Of a DNA stretch of 64,000 nucleotides, positions 52,445 to 61,807 are shown piece after piece; position 1 is the stretch's first letter, and each line of letters begins with the position of its first letter. Where the stretch lies: positions 4,097,001-4,161,000 of the forward strand of contig NZ_CP154260.1 of NCBI RefSeq assembly GCF_039545795.1. Direction: 5' to 3'. This stretch comes from Chitinophaga niabensis (GTDB lineage: Bacteria; Bacteroidota; Bacteroidia; Chitinophagales; Chitinophagaceae). The translations under genes were made by a program, and so were the position numbers. The notes under the pieces are model-generated. The model worked only from the letters and a program-made list of their open reading frames with translations. It did not search any database and was not told the origin of the DNA.

Positions 52445-53728
52445 ATGCAAGCAAAATTCCTTTTCGTAACCATCATCCTTTTTGCATCCTGTAATTACAA
52501 CTCAGATAAACAAACCGAGCAGCAAAAGCTCAATGCCCTCGCAGAAAAATATGTACGCCTTGGTTTAACCATCGGGCAATACGATACTGATTTTGTGGAT
52601 GCTTATTATGGGCCGGATTCATTAAGACCAAAAACAAAGAGTGCAACATTTCCCAAAGATTCACTGCTCGCCTCTGTGGACATCCTGAAAGCAGAACTGG
52701 GCACCCTGGCAGAGAACGTATCAAACGATACCACCCGCATCCGTGCAAACTGGATCATACAACAACTCACCGCATTCGGCAGAAGGATCAGGATCTTCAC
52801 AGGAGAACTCAAACCCTTTGATGAAGAATCCATAGAACTCTTTGGTGTAACCGCACCGGTATATCCGGAAGCACATTTCAAAACACTTATTTCCTCACTG
52901 GATAGTTTACTGCCCGGCAAAGGTGGCCCTGTACCAGACAGGTTCCAAAGGCTCGCTAATAAATTCATTATCCCGAAAGATAAACTGGACACTGTTTTCA
53001 GAACCGCCATTGCAGAAGCCCGTAAACGTACACTGGAACACTATCAGCTTCCTGCACAAGAAAACTTTTCCCTGGAATATGTAACAGGCAAATCATGGTC
53101 TGGCTATAACTGGTACAAAGGCAATTACAACAGCCTTATCCAGATCAGTGAAGACCTTCAGATCTTCATTGAAAAAGCCATAGACCTCGCCTGCCACGAA
53201 GGCTATCCCGGGCACCATGTGTATAACATGATGCTGGAAAAGAACCTCTACCGCGACAGAGGATGGGTGGAAATTTCTCTCTATCCCTTATTCAGCCCGC
53301 AATCCCTTATTGCGGAAGGAAGCGCCAACTATGGTATTGAATTAGCTTTCCCCGGCACAGAAAAAAATATATACACCCGCAATGTACTATTACCTTTAGC
53401 CGGCCTGGACAGTACAGGACTTGATCTGTATTTCAAAGCCCTTGCCATCAAAGGAGAACTGAACTACTCCCGCAATGAAGTGGCCCGCGGACTCCTCAGC
53501 GGAAGTATGACGGAAGATGAAGCATTGCGCTGGCTCATGGATTATACTTTACTGAATAAAGAATCTGCCATCAAATCCATCAGCTTTATCAGGAACAACC
53601 GCAGTTATGTGATCAACTACAACTATGGATTAGACCTCGTTAAAAAATATATCGGAGACAGGGCCCGCTGGGAAAAGTTTGGGGCATTATTGAGTAACCC
53701 TATTACCCCCGATAGCCTGAGTAAATGA
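52445..53728 (+). CDS. DUF885-family lipoprotein, zinc peptidase-like
   Basis: A 427 aa lipoprotein (lipobox LFASC16) of the DUF885 family. The zinc motif is H251-EGYPGH-H258, with a downstream Glu in IAEGSANYGIE about 40 residues later, as in gluzincin-like enzymes. DUF885 proteins are thought to be carboxypeptidase-type hydrolases. It is the first of six tightly packed plus-strand genes; its stop overlaps the next start as ATGA. Confidence 0.85.
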   Translation: MQAKFLFVTIILFASCNYNSDKQTEQQKLNALAEKYVRLGLTIGQYDTDFVDAYYGPDSLRPKTKSATFPKDSLLASVDILKAELGTLAENVSNDTTRIRANWIIQQLTAFGRRIRIFTGELKPFDEESIELFGVTAPVYPEAHFKTLISSLDSLLPGKGGPVPDRFQRLANKFIIPKDKLDTVFRTAIAEARKRTLEHYQLPAQENFSLEYVTGKSWSGYNWYKGNYNSLIQISEDLQIFIEKAIDLACHEGYPGHHVYNMMLEKNLYRDRGWVEISLYPLFSPQSLIAEGSANYGIELAFPGTEKNIYTRNVLLPLAGLDSTGLDLYFKALAIKGELNYSRNEVARGLLSGSMTEDEALRWLMDYTLLNKESAIKSISFIRNNRSYVINYNYGLDLVKKYIGDRARWEKFGALLSNPITPDSLSK

Positions 53729-54105
53729 GGACCATTGTAAACATAGCCATAGGGCTGGTATGGCTAGTGAATGGCCTGTACTGTAAAGTACTCAACCAGG
53801 TTCCCCGCCACCAGGCCATTGTTGCAGAAATACTGGGCAAAGAATACGCATCACTGTTCACCAGAACCATCGGAATGTTAGAGATAGGTATGTTCGTTTG
53901 GGTGATCAGCCGGATCAAATCACGCTGGTGCGCTATTGTACAGATAGTAACCGTGGCTGTGATGAATATCATTGAGTTCTTAATGGTACCTCATCTGCTG
54001 TTGTTCGGAAGGTTCAATGCATTGATCGCACTACTCTTCATTATTGTTATATACCTGCATGAATTCACTCAGGAATCATCCCTTCGCCGTAGAAGCATTC
54101 TTTGA
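53725..54105 (+). CDS. DoxX-like membrane protein
   Basis: A 126 aa protein with four membrane helices and the DoxX-like family N-terminus (IVNIAIGLVWLVNGLYCKVLNQVPRHQAIVAEILG). There is no redox CXXC motif. It overlaps the stop of the DUF885 gene by 4 bp and the following DUF2071 gene by 47 bp, so coupled translation is likely. Confidence 0.8.
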   Translation: MRTIVNIAIGLVWLVNGLYCKVLNQVPRHQAIVAEILGKEYASLFTRTIGMLEIGMFVWVISRIKSRWCAIVQIVTVAVMNIIEFLMVPHLLLFGRFNALIALLFIIVIYLHEFTQESSLRRRSIL

Positions 54106-54778
54106 ACATTCCCTGGTACTCACCTTTGCAGTACCAAAGAATGAAATAAAAGACCTCCTTCCACCCTGCCTGGAACCCGATACTTTCCAGGATGAATGGG
54201 CCTTTATTGCAGTAGCATTGGTAAAAACAAAAGACCTTCGCCCAAAAGGTTTTCCTGCATTTATGGGGAACGATTTCTTTCTCATTGGCTACAGGATCTT
54301 TGTACGTTATACCAATAACAAAGGCAAAAGATTAAGGGGATTGTATATCCTCCGGTCTGAAACCAATAAAAAGAAGATGGCTTTCCTGGGCAATATCTTC
54401 ACCCACTATCGTTATATCACTACAGCCATTCAATTCAGCAAACAACATATTTCTTCTCCGGGATTAACCATCAGCATCAACACCGGTAACGACAACACCG
54501 CCCTTCCAACAGGGTCTCCTTTTTCAACATGGCAGGAAGCCCGCCGTTTTGCAGGCCCGCTGCCTTTTACATTCTCTTACAATGAGAAAAAGAAAGAAGT
54601 AGTGATCATTGAAGGCGTACGGGAGAACTGGACACCCCGGCCCGTAGAAGTATTAACGCATGACATTGCATTCCTGAAGGAAATAAAGCTCAACGGGCTT
54701 ATATTGGCCAATGCATTCATGATAGAGGATATTCCCTATTACTGGAAGAAAGGTAAAACCGAAATATGGCAACCGTAA
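54059..54778 (+). CDS. DUF2071-like protein
   Basis: A 239 aa protein of the DUF2071/acetoacetate-decarboxylase-like type: HSLVLTFAVPKNEIKDLLPPCLEPDTF, FIAVALVKTKDLRPKGFP, FLIGYRIFVRYT and GLYILRSETNKK fit this family. It overlaps the DoxX-like gene by 47 bp and the methyltransferase gene by 13 bp. It is probably an enzyme or ligand-binding protein working with its coupled neighbours. Confidence 0.78.
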   Translation: MNSLRNHPFAVEAFFEHSLVLTFAVPKNEIKDLLPPCLEPDTFQDEWAFIAVALVKTKDLRPKGFPAFMGNDFFLIGYRIFVRYTNNKGKRLRGLYILRSETNKKKMAFLGNIFTHYRYITTAIQFSKQHISSPGLTISINTGNDNTALPTGSPFSTWQEARRFAGPLPFTFSYNEKKKEVVIIEGVRENWTPRPVEVLTHDIAFLKEIKLNGLILANAFMIEDIPYYWKKGKTEIWQP

Positions 54779-55479
54779 CAAGAAAGCCTTTTCAGGGTAT
54801 AACAAATATCATTCGCTTCAACTGGCATTTTTATGTGATAGCTGTTGTGCTTTCTTTGCTGTTCATATGGGTAAATATGATTGCTGTATATCTTATACTG
54901 GCAGGTACGCTCAGTTCCCTGTTTGTTTCCTGGTACATCTATGACCATTCCCATTTGTATTCTTTAAACTGGATCAACAATATTCAGCCAGAGCAAATGA
55001 TAAACATCCATGCCGGTTTCGATGAAACCAGCACTTTACTGGCAGCCAGATACCCGAAGGCCCAACTAACTGTTTTTGATTTTTATGATCCCGCATTACA
55101 TACAGAAGTATCTGTAAAAAGAGCACGTAAGGCATACCTTCCCTATCCCGGCACCCAAAGCATCCGTACAGATAATGTGCCTTTAGCGGATGATACTGCT
55201 GATGTGATCTTTCTGCTGTTCGCTGCCCATGAGATCAGGAACCAAACAGAGCGGGAGGTTTTCTTTTCACAATTAAAAAAAGCCCTGAAACCCGGCGGCT
55301 GTATCATTATAGCAGAACATCTGCGGAACCCGCTTAATTTCCTGGCTTATAATTTCGGCTTCTTCCATTTCTTCTCCCGTAATACATGGGAACAGACTTT
55401 TGCCAAAACCGGGTTAAGTATTCGTGCAGAAAGCACCATCACGCCATTCATCACCACCTATATCCTTGCCGAATGTTAG
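54766..55479 (+). CDS. Membrane-anchored class I SAM methyltransferase
   Basis: A 237 aa protein. Two N-terminal membrane helices (about 18-62) are followed by a Rossmann methyltransferase. The SAM motif I is diverged (INIHAGFDETSTLLAARYP with the acidic Asp in TVFDFYDP), but motif DTADVIFLLFAAHEIRN and LKPGGCIIIAEHLRNPLNF are clear. The substrate is probably membrane-bound. Coupled by overlaps to DUF2071 before it and a small membrane protein after it. Confidence 0.8.
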   Translation: MATVTRKPFQGITNIIRFNWHFYVIAVVLSLLFIWVNMIAVYLILAGTLSSLFVSWYIYDHSHLYSLNWINNIQPEQMINIHAGFDETSTLLAARYPKAQLTVFDFYDPALHTEVSVKRARKAYLPYPGTQSIRTDNVPLADDTADVIFLLFAAHEIRNQTEREVFFSQLKKALKPGGCIIIAEHLRNPLNFLAYNFGFFHFFSRNTWEQTFAKTGLSIRAESTITPFITTYILAEC

Positions 55480-55871
55480 CATTACATCTCAAAATAACCG
55501 GTATCATCCTGCTCCTTTTATCGCTGATCCATATTGGTTTTCCGAAATACTTCCAGTGGAAAAAAGAGTTGCAGCCTTTAAGCCTCATCAACCGGCAAAT
55601 GATGTATGTGCATACCTTTTTCCTGGCAATAGCAGTAGGAATGATCGGCCTGTTATGCCTCTGCTTTACGGAAGATATCATTCATACTAACCTGGGAAAA
55701 CAATTATCCCTCGGTTTATTTATCTTTTGGAGCATTCGTCTCCTGTTTCAATTCTTTGTATACTCTCCTTCCCTATGGAAAGGCAAATTATTCGAAACTA
55801 CTATCCATATTATTTTTTCTCTGTTATGGGTATACCAATCCACAGTATTCCTGTTTGTCTGTCTGGCATAA
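55473..55871 (+). CDS. Small integral membrane protein
   Basis: A 132 aa protein with four predicted membrane helices (LHLKITGIILLLLSLIHI, TFFLAIAVGMIGLLCL and two more). I start at the Met at 55473, which overlaps the methyltransferase stop by 7 bp; the frame extends upstream into a His-rich stretch that is a shadow of that gene. I know no family for it with certainty. Its coupling suggests it supports the methyltransferase/DoxX unit. Confidence 0.65.
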   Translation: MLALHLKITGIILLLLSLIHIGFPKYFQWKKELQPLSLINRQMMYVHTFFLAIAVGMIGLLCLCFTEDIIHTNLGKQLSLGLFIFWSIRLLFQFFVYSPSLWKGKLFETTIHIIFSLLWVYQSTVFLFVCLA

Positions 55872-55890
55872 TATTTCCATTCCATATGGC

Positions 55891-56673
55891 ATGATTGAAC
55901 AGATGTTACAAAATGCCTATCACTGGATAGAACTGAACGGCCTGCGGATCGTACTGGCCCTGGTGATACTAATAGGCGGGCAATGGATGATACTGCTGGT
56001 CAAAAGATATTTCCTCCGGAGAATGCATAAAAAAGGTACAGACGATACCTTAAAACCATTCCTCACCGGCCTGATAGCAGCTGTTTTACAAATAGGACTG
56101 GTATTAGGTGTTATACAGTTCCTCAATATCCAGATGACCATCTTTGCTGCACTGATAGGTGCTATTGGTGTAGCGGCAGGATTGGCACTCTCCGGCACTT
56201 TACAGAATTTCACGAGTGGGGTATTGATATTACTGCTGAAACCTTATGAAGCCGGTGATGTCATTGTAGCGCAGGGGCAAACGGGAGAAGTAAGCTCCGT
56301 ACAGCTGTTCAATACCATTATCATCACAGCTGATAATAAATATGTGATCATTCCTAATTCGAAATTATCGAACGAAGTGATCATCAACAACAGCAGGTCT
56401 TCCAACAGGCGCATAGATATTGAATTGAAGCTGAGTTATGCTTACAGCCTGGAACAGGTAAAGCCCCTGATCCTGAAAGAAGCTGTAGACATGCAGAACC
56501 TTACAAGAGAACCACCAGCTGTCGTAAGCGTATCAGGCCTGGAACCTGACGGCTGGAAGCTGGTGGTATATGCCTGGGTGGACAGTGATCTCTATGATGA
56601 AACCCGTTTTGAATTACATGAAAGAGTGATCGCTGCGTTAAAACGGGGTGGTATCAAATTACCCGGAATGTAG
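55891..56673 (+). CDS. MscS-family mechanosensitive channel
   Basis: A 260 aa small-conductance mechanosensitive channel. Membrane helices lie at about 15-35, 60-80 and 85-105; the third is the pore helix (ALIGAIGVAAGLALSGTLQNFTSGVLILLLKP). The beta domain with GDVIVAQGQTGEVSSV and the alpha/beta C-terminal part follow. It releases solutes under osmotic shock. It follows the small membrane protein by 19 bp. I start at the Met at 55891, the family-typical start; the frame reaches back much further through the previous gene. Confidence 0.93.
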   Translation: MIEQMLQNAYHWIELNGLRIVLALVILIGGQWMILLVKRYFLRRMHKKGTDDTLKPFLTGLIAAVLQIGLVLGVIQFLNIQMTIFAALIGAIGVAAGLALSGTLQNFTSGVLILLLKPYEAGDVIVAQGQTGEVSSVQLFNTIIITADNKYVIIPNSKLSNEVIINNSRSSNRRIDIELKLSYAYSLEQVKPLILKEAVDMQNLTREPPAVVSVSGLEPDGWKLVVYAWVDSDLYDETRFELHERVIAALKRGGIKLPGM

Positions 56674-56675
56674 CG

Positions 56676-57560
56676 TTAGTTCGGCAGTACATACTCTCTC
56701 ATGGCAATACCGCCAACAACTCCTAAGCCGTTCTTAATGTTGTTGAATACCAGTACTTTTTCAGTGAGGGGGTTTTCTGCTTTTCGTATAGCCAGGTAGG
56801 ATGTTTTCAGGTAACGATAACTATCATACGTTAAACTACTTACTTCTACAATGAGATACTGTACCTGGGACTGGCTTTCCAGGTTAAAAACAAAACGGGG
56901 GCTTCTGCCATCAAACAGTTTATCGTCCATAAAAATCTCCTCATTCCCTCCCTCATCAAAAAGATCATATGCAGGGTCATCTGATTTTATATAAGCAGCG
57001 CGGCCATACTTTGTCACAACAAAAGGACCATTTGGTGTTGTCTGCCCTCCGTAAGCACCAAAAATGCGGATCCTGTAATAATTCTTTTCGCCTGCTTTAT
57101 CATGTAGCTGCAATATCACTTTATTGTCTACATCTATTCCATTAATAGGTACTTCAATGCGTTTCAATTCCCCGATCACCGCACTGTCCGGTATTACATC
57201 AGTACCTTCTGCCAGCTCCATACCAGGAACAGCGGCCGTTACTTTATAAGTATGCCCGGCCTCCACTTTGGTAGTGCTGCAGTAATAATCGAAATAATTT
57301 ATTGTTCTAAGCGTTAGCGTTTCTTTTAACTGATCATTATCGAATAACTGAACGATCGCATCTTTTGGCTCAGGAAAACTATTCGTATTTGCCAGCTTGC
57401 CGGACAGGGTGATCCTTGCATAAATAACGCTGTCTTTATTCATCAGCACATTGATCACCGGTTTATTGGCTTCAGAGGGAATATCGATGATCACCCCTGT
57501 TTCACACGCCAGGAAACTGGTGGTAACACATAGTAAAATTATATAGTGTAGGTAGCGCAT
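56676..57560 (-). CDS. DUF4249 lipoprotein, TonB-receptor partner
   Basis: A 294 aa outer-membrane-type lipoprotein (lipobox SFLAC19) with the DUF4249 pattern: EANKPVINVLMNKDSVIYARITLSG near the start, EPKDAIVQLFDN, and the later SYRYLKTSYLAIRKAENPL region. DUF4249 proteins act like SusD partners for some TonB receptors. Its start lies 2 bp after the stop of the TonB-receptor gene, so the two are co-translated. Confidence 0.88.
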   Translation of the reverse strand: MRYLHYIILLCVTTSFLACETGVIIDIPSEANKPVINVLMNKDSVIYARITLSGKLANTNSFPEPKDAIVQLFDNDQLKETLTLRTINYFDYYCSTTKVEAGHTYKVTAAVPGMELAEGTDVIPDSAVIGELKRIEVPINGIDVDNKVILQLHDKAGEKNYYRIRIFGAYGGQTTPNGPFVVTKYGRAAYIKSDDPAYDLFDEGGNEEIFMDDKLFDGRSPRFVFNLESQSQVQYLIVEVSSLTYDSYRYLKTSYLAIRKAENPLTEKVLVFNNIKNGLGVVGGIAMREYVLPN

Positions 57561-57562
57561 GT

Positions 57563-60235
57563 CTAGAATTTTAAATTATAGGAAAAACTGGGCATAATGG
57601 GAAGAAGTGTTGTACCTGTCAGCACTGCTTCCTTACGTTCTTTGTGGTAAGTGTCCAGCAGATAAAAGAAAGCATTCTTTTGGTTATAAGCATTTAACAC
57701 GCTTACATTCCAGGTACGGATATTACCATTCCGTTTGTGGCGGATAAAATTAACACCCAGGTCAAGCCGGTGAAAAGGTGCAATACGCATGTTATTTCTG
57801 CCATTGACATATTCAATATTGTCCAGGTAATTCCCATTAACCGGGCGTATGGGATCCCGTACTGTTTCATATTCTGCCAGCGGTATGGTAAAGGGTTGTG
57901 CGCTCTGGAAGGTCCATACACCCGTCAGCTCAATATTCTTCCGCAGTTTGTACATCCCTACAAGATGGAGATCATGACGGCGATCGTATTTATAAGGGAA
58001 TCTTTTTCCGAAGTTCACTTCGGGCAAATTGCGGTAGGACCATGCCCAGGTATATGCCATCCAACCGGTGAAACGCCCCGTTTTCTTTTGCAGCAATACT
58101 TCCAGGCCATAGGCTTCTCCTGTTCCGTTGGTCACCTGCTCCTGCCAGGTTTCGTTCCTGCTGCTGGCCACGTAATCCGCTCCTTCCTTATATTCTATCA
58201 CGTTCTGCATGCGTTTGTAATATCCTTCAACGGAAAACTCAAATTTGTTGCGAAAAACATTCCGTGCGATACCTATTGCATATTGATCTGCCTGTTGCGG
58301 TAAGATCTTTTTCGTGGCGGGCACCCACAGATCTGTTGGTAATGTAATAGAATTATTAGCCAGCAGGTGAATATATTGGGTCATTCTTGTATAGGAAGCT
58401 TTTAATCCCCAATCGCCAGGTAACAGGTAACGCATGCTTATCCTGGGTTGCAGTGAATTATAGAAACGCCCCTGCACCAGGAATCCACTCCAATGCAAAC
58501 CGGCATTCACTTTAAACTTCTTATGAATGGTCCAGTCATCCTCTGCATACAGGTCTATTTCAGAGCCATGTATATTGCGGTTATCGCTGAGCGAATCCAT
58601 GGTTACCGTTCCGTTTTCCGTTTTCCTTTGCCTGATGGTGCCGGGTGAAAATATGCGGAACATATAAGACGATCCCATCCGTATAGAATGTGCGGGCCGC
58701 GGTCTGTAGTCGAAGTCAATTTTGGCGCCATAATCCTGGATACCGGAATTCAGCTGCAACTTGTCTGCAATCATTTCTCCCTGGTACAGGTTCTCATTGT
58801 ATGTGCTTGTTTTAAACTGGTAGCGCGAGCCCAGCAGCATCGTATTAGCAAAAAGATTTTTGGAGAAAACGTGGTTCCAGCGAACAGTACCTGTAGTGTT
58901 CCCCCATAGTATAAGGAAATCTGATGCCCTGCGATAGTTGTCAGGGATCTTGATCTCTAATTTTTCTGACACCCGCAATTTATCCCGGCCATGGTATAAG
59001 CTGAAAAACAACCTGTCTTTATCAGAGATCACATGCTGTACTTTGGCATTCAGGTCATAAAAATACATGGTGAACTTATCAATCTCTCTGTCGTAGCTAT
59101 TTTTTATAAAGGGTTTGGCAACAAGGTCTGTATACGTACGGCGCCCGGAAACAATGAAAGAGGTTTTGTCCTTTTTTATCGGCCCTTCTACTGTTGCCTG
59201 TGAGGCCAGCAGGCCAATGGTAAAATCGCCATGCAGTTCACGCATATCCCCGTCTTTTGTAGATACATCCACTACAGAAGAAAGCCTGCCACCATACCTG
59301 GCAGGGAAAGCACCTTTATACAAGGTAACATCTTTCAGGGCACTGGTATTGAAGGTAGAGAAGATGCCCAGCAGATGCGAAGGATTATACAAAGGCGCAC
59401 CATCCAGCAGGATCAGGTTCTGATCAGGAGTACCTCCACGCACCAGTAATGCGCTGGTGCCCTCTGCACCTTGTTTTACACCCGGTAATAATTGCAATGT
59501 TTTCAGCAGGTCCGCCTCTCCGAAAAAACGGGGCATCGCTGCGATCTGGCTGGCTGGCAGATTGATCATACTCATCTGTGATGACTCCTGGATGCGTTCT
59601 TCCCTGCTGGCACGTACCGTTACTACATCCAGCAATCTTTGATCAGGCACCAGCTTAAAATTCAAACGGGTATCCGCAGTCAGCAGGATGGTTGTATCCA
59701 TGCGCTGGTAACCGATATAAGAAACCCGTAACCGGATGCTGTCTGCCGGAATGGTGATACTGAAAAAGCCATAATTATTGCTGGTGGTACCTGCCTGGTA
59801 TTCCGGTACAGCCAGCGATACACCGATCAGTCTTTCTCCCGAGGCCTGATCTTCCACATATCCGCTGAGGGTACCTGGCTGCCGCGGTTTGGGCACAATC
59901 AGTATGTTACCGTTCTTCCGCATGAAAGTCATCCTGGTATCTTCCAGTATTTCTTTCAGAATAGTTTCCAGCGGCGTATCCGTATAATGGCGGGCCTTTA
60001 CAGGAATATTCCGCACACGGGTGTTCTCATAGGAAAGTGCCACTTTACTTTGCTGCTCCAGCATACGCAGCGCTACATCCAATGTGGTAGCAGGGATGGT
60101 AATACTCAGGCGGGGATTGTTATCCTGCGCCTGAGTGGTTTGCCAGCTGAAAAGGAAACACAGCAGCATACTTAGGTTAAATGATCGGGACAATACGCTT
60201 CCCTTACCGGCACGCCGGTTTGTTATGCAATCCAT
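57563..60235 (-). CDS. TonB-dependent receptor with STN domain
   Basis: An 890 aa receptor. Signal peptide (about 15-37), STN domain (about 43-110, PATTLDVALRMLEQQSKVALSYE), a carboxypeptidase-regulatory-like domain (about 120-200), the plug (FGEADLLKTLQLLPGVKQGAEG, NLILLDGAPLYN) and a barrel ending with Phe. The STN domain suggests signalling through the FecR protein encoded just before it. With DUF4249 as its lipoprotein partner it forms an uptake unit distinct from SusC/D. The start is at the second Met (60235); the frame starts three codons earlier. Confidence 0.92.
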   Translation of the reverse strand: MDCITNRRAGKGSVLSRSFNLSMLLCFLFSWQTTQAQDNNPRLSITIPATTLDVALRMLEQQSKVALSYENTRVRNIPVKARHYTDTPLETILKEILEDTRMTFMRKNGNILIVPKPRQPGTLSGYVEDQASGERLIGVSLAVPEYQAGTTSNNYGFFSITIPADSIRLRVSYIGYQRMDTTILLTADTRLNFKLVPDQRLLDVVTVRASREERIQESSQMSMINLPASQIAAMPRFFGEADLLKTLQLLPGVKQGAEGTSALLVRGGTPDQNLILLDGAPLYNPSHLLGIFSTFNTSALKDVTLYKGAFPARYGGRLSSVVDVSTKDGDMRELHGDFTIGLLASQATVEGPIKKDKTSFIVSGRRTYTDLVAKPFIKNSYDREIDKFTMYFYDLNAKVQHVISDKDRLFFSLYHGRDKLRVSEKLEIKIPDNYRRASDFLILWGNTTGTVRWNHVFSKNLFANTMLLGSRYQFKTSTYNENLYQGEMIADKLQLNSGIQDYGAKIDFDYRPRPAHSIRMGSSYMFRIFSPGTIRQRKTENGTVTMDSLSDNRNIHGSEIDLYAEDDWTIHKKFKVNAGLHWSGFLVQGRFYNSLQPRISMRYLLPGDWGLKASYTRMTQYIHLLANNSITLPTDLWVPATKKILPQQADQYAIGIARNVFRNKFEFSVEGYYKRMQNVIEYKEGADYVASSRNETWQEQVTNGTGEAYGLEVLLQKKTGRFTGWMAYTWAWSYRNLPEVNFGKRFPYKYDRRHDLHLVGMYKLRKNIELTGVWTFQSAQPFTIPLAEYETVRDPIRPVNGNYLDNIEYVNGRNNMRIAPFHRLDLGVNFIRHKRNGNIRTWNVSVLNAYNQKNAFFYLLDTYHKERKEAVLTGTTLLPIMPSFSYNLKF

Positions 60236-60247
60236 AAAGTACATAGG

Positions 60248-61183
60248 TTATTGGCTTACGCCTGTAATGATAACATGATTTCCGTTAATGGTATAGTTCA
60301 CGCCACTGATCTCGTGCAGCATATCCAGAATCTGCGGCAGCGTTGATGTGGGTGTAATTCTAATATTGAAACGATAAGGCGCCATTATCTTTTCATTATA
60401 CCTGATCTCTGTGTCGAACTGGTCTTTGAGGATCCTGGCCAGTTCTGCAAAGGAGGCATTATCCAATGTATATTCTCCGGTCTTCCACTGAGCGAGCGTA
60501 ACGGCATGCACACTATCCTGTATATGCTGATGCGTGGCAATATTATATACGATCTGCTGATCTGCTTTTAATACTGCGATATTCGCATTACTGCTGTCTG
60601 AGATCTGCACAGCACCTGATTCAACATAGACCTTTACTTCCGGCAATTCATGGAATGCTTTCACGGTAAATTCCGTACCCAGCACTTTCACATTCAGGCC
60701 GGATGCTGTACGCACCATAAAAGGCTCATTACTATTCTGTGTTACCGAGAAACCCGCTACCCCATCTACCAGTTCCACATTTCTTCCTTCATAACGAATA
60801 GTAGAGCCTGCCTGCAACCACACAATGGAATGGTCCGGCAGTTCAAACCGCATCACCCCTTTTCCTTTTGGCGCCATTACACCAATGTATTCCGGCTCCC
60901 AGGGTTTCAGCAGAAAAGTAGCCACTGCTACCACCAATACTGCGGCAGCGGCTATCTGCCAATACATCCGCCGCGTTGTTTTCCGGGGTTGGATGGTATC
61001 CATCACAGCAGCCTTCATCTCTTTCTTCCACCTTTTCTTATCTTCTTCATCCGCAAAGGCAGGGCCTTTATCGGGGAAAGCATCATACCATTCATGCAAT
61101 ACCGCGATCTCTTCCGGGGTACAGATACCCAGTGCATGCTTTTCCAGCAAAGATTGAATGATATGCTCTTCCGGCTTGTTCAT
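60248..61183 (-). CDS. FecR-family anti-sigma factor
   Basis: A 311 aa inner-membrane regulator. The cytosolic N-terminal sigma-binding region is followed by one membrane helix (about 76-96, WQIAAAAVLVVAVATFLL). The FecR domain (about 110-215, VMRFELPDHSIVWLQAGSTIRYEG) and a C-terminal STN-like domain (about 235-305) follow. It holds the sigma factor encoded before it until the TonB receptor signals. The gap to the receptor start is about 12 bp. Confidence 0.92.
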   Translation of the reverse strand: MNKPEEHIIQSLLEKHALGICTPEEIAVLHEWYDAFPDKGPAFADEEDKKRWKKEMKAAVMDTIQPRKTTRRMYWQIAAAAVLVVAVATFLLKPWEPEYIGVMAPKGKGVMRFELPDHSIVWLQAGSTIRYEGRNVELVDGVAGFSVTQNSNEPFMVRTASGLNVKVLGTEFTVKAFHELPEVKVYVESGAVQISDSSNANIAVLKADQQIVYNIATHQHIQDSVHAVTLAQWKTGEYTLDNASFAELARILKDQFDTEIRYNEKIMAPYRFNIRITPTSTLPQILDMLHEISGVNYTINGNHVIITGVSQ

Positions 61184-61244
61184 GTGCTGTTACGTTTAAT
61201 AGACAATGCTCAACCGGCGGTAGTACTATGCCGGTTTAAAAAAA

Positions 61245-61778
61245 TTATTCCATGAAGAAATTCCCCAGCCCTTCCCGTAGTTTCTTTAGAGCCCCGGATA
61301 GTTGATTCTTAACTGTTTGTGGAGATAAAGCGCGTTTTTCCGCGATCTCGGAAATAGACAGTCCGCTTTCCCGGCTGTCCATAAATACCTCCCGCATTTT
61401 AGGGGGCAATTTTTCCACCTCCCGGTGGTAAGTGTTATGCAGGTCCTGATTGGGGATATGGGTTACCTGCGGCAACGCGGCTCCGGCCTGCTGCTCATAT
61501 TTCTGGCGGGTACCCTCTGCTTTCAGGTGGTTCAGTACTTTGAAGCGTACAGCCGTACTTAAATAGCCGGCTACGGAATCTGTAATATGGATCTGGTCTT
61601 TTTTCTGCCAGCAGTAAATGAACACCTCCTGCACAATATCCTTGGCGGCATCTTTATCATACAGCCTGCGCCAGGCGGCTTCGAACAACATTTCCCAATG
61701 CCGCTCGTATAGTTCACCAAATGCCTCCAGGTCGTGCGACCGGATCTGCTGCCATAGTTCTAAGTCAGATTTTGCCAT
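61245..61778 (-). CDS. ECF sigma factor of the FecI/Bacteroidota type
   Basis: A 177 aa sigma-70 family protein. Region 2 is residues about 15-80 (LYERHWEMLFEAAWRRLYDKDAAKDIVQEVFI), and region 4 about 115-170 (LPPKMREVFMDSRESGLSISEIAEKRALSPQTVKNQLSGALKKLR). Partner of the FecR-like protein and the STN receptor downstream; it most likely directs their transcription when the receptor is occupied. Confidence 0.93.
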   Translation of the reverse strand: MAKSDLELWQQIRSHDLEAFGELYERHWEMLFEAAWRRLYDKDAAKDIVQEVFIYCWQKKDQIHITDSVAGYLSTAVRFKVLNHLKAEGTRQKYEQQAGAALPQVTHIPNQDLHNTYHREVEKLPPKMREVFMDSRESGLSISEIAEKRALSPQTVKNQLSGALKKLREGLGNFFME

Positions 61779-61807
61779 GTGGGCGTAAGCAATTGGGGGC
61801 TAAGATA

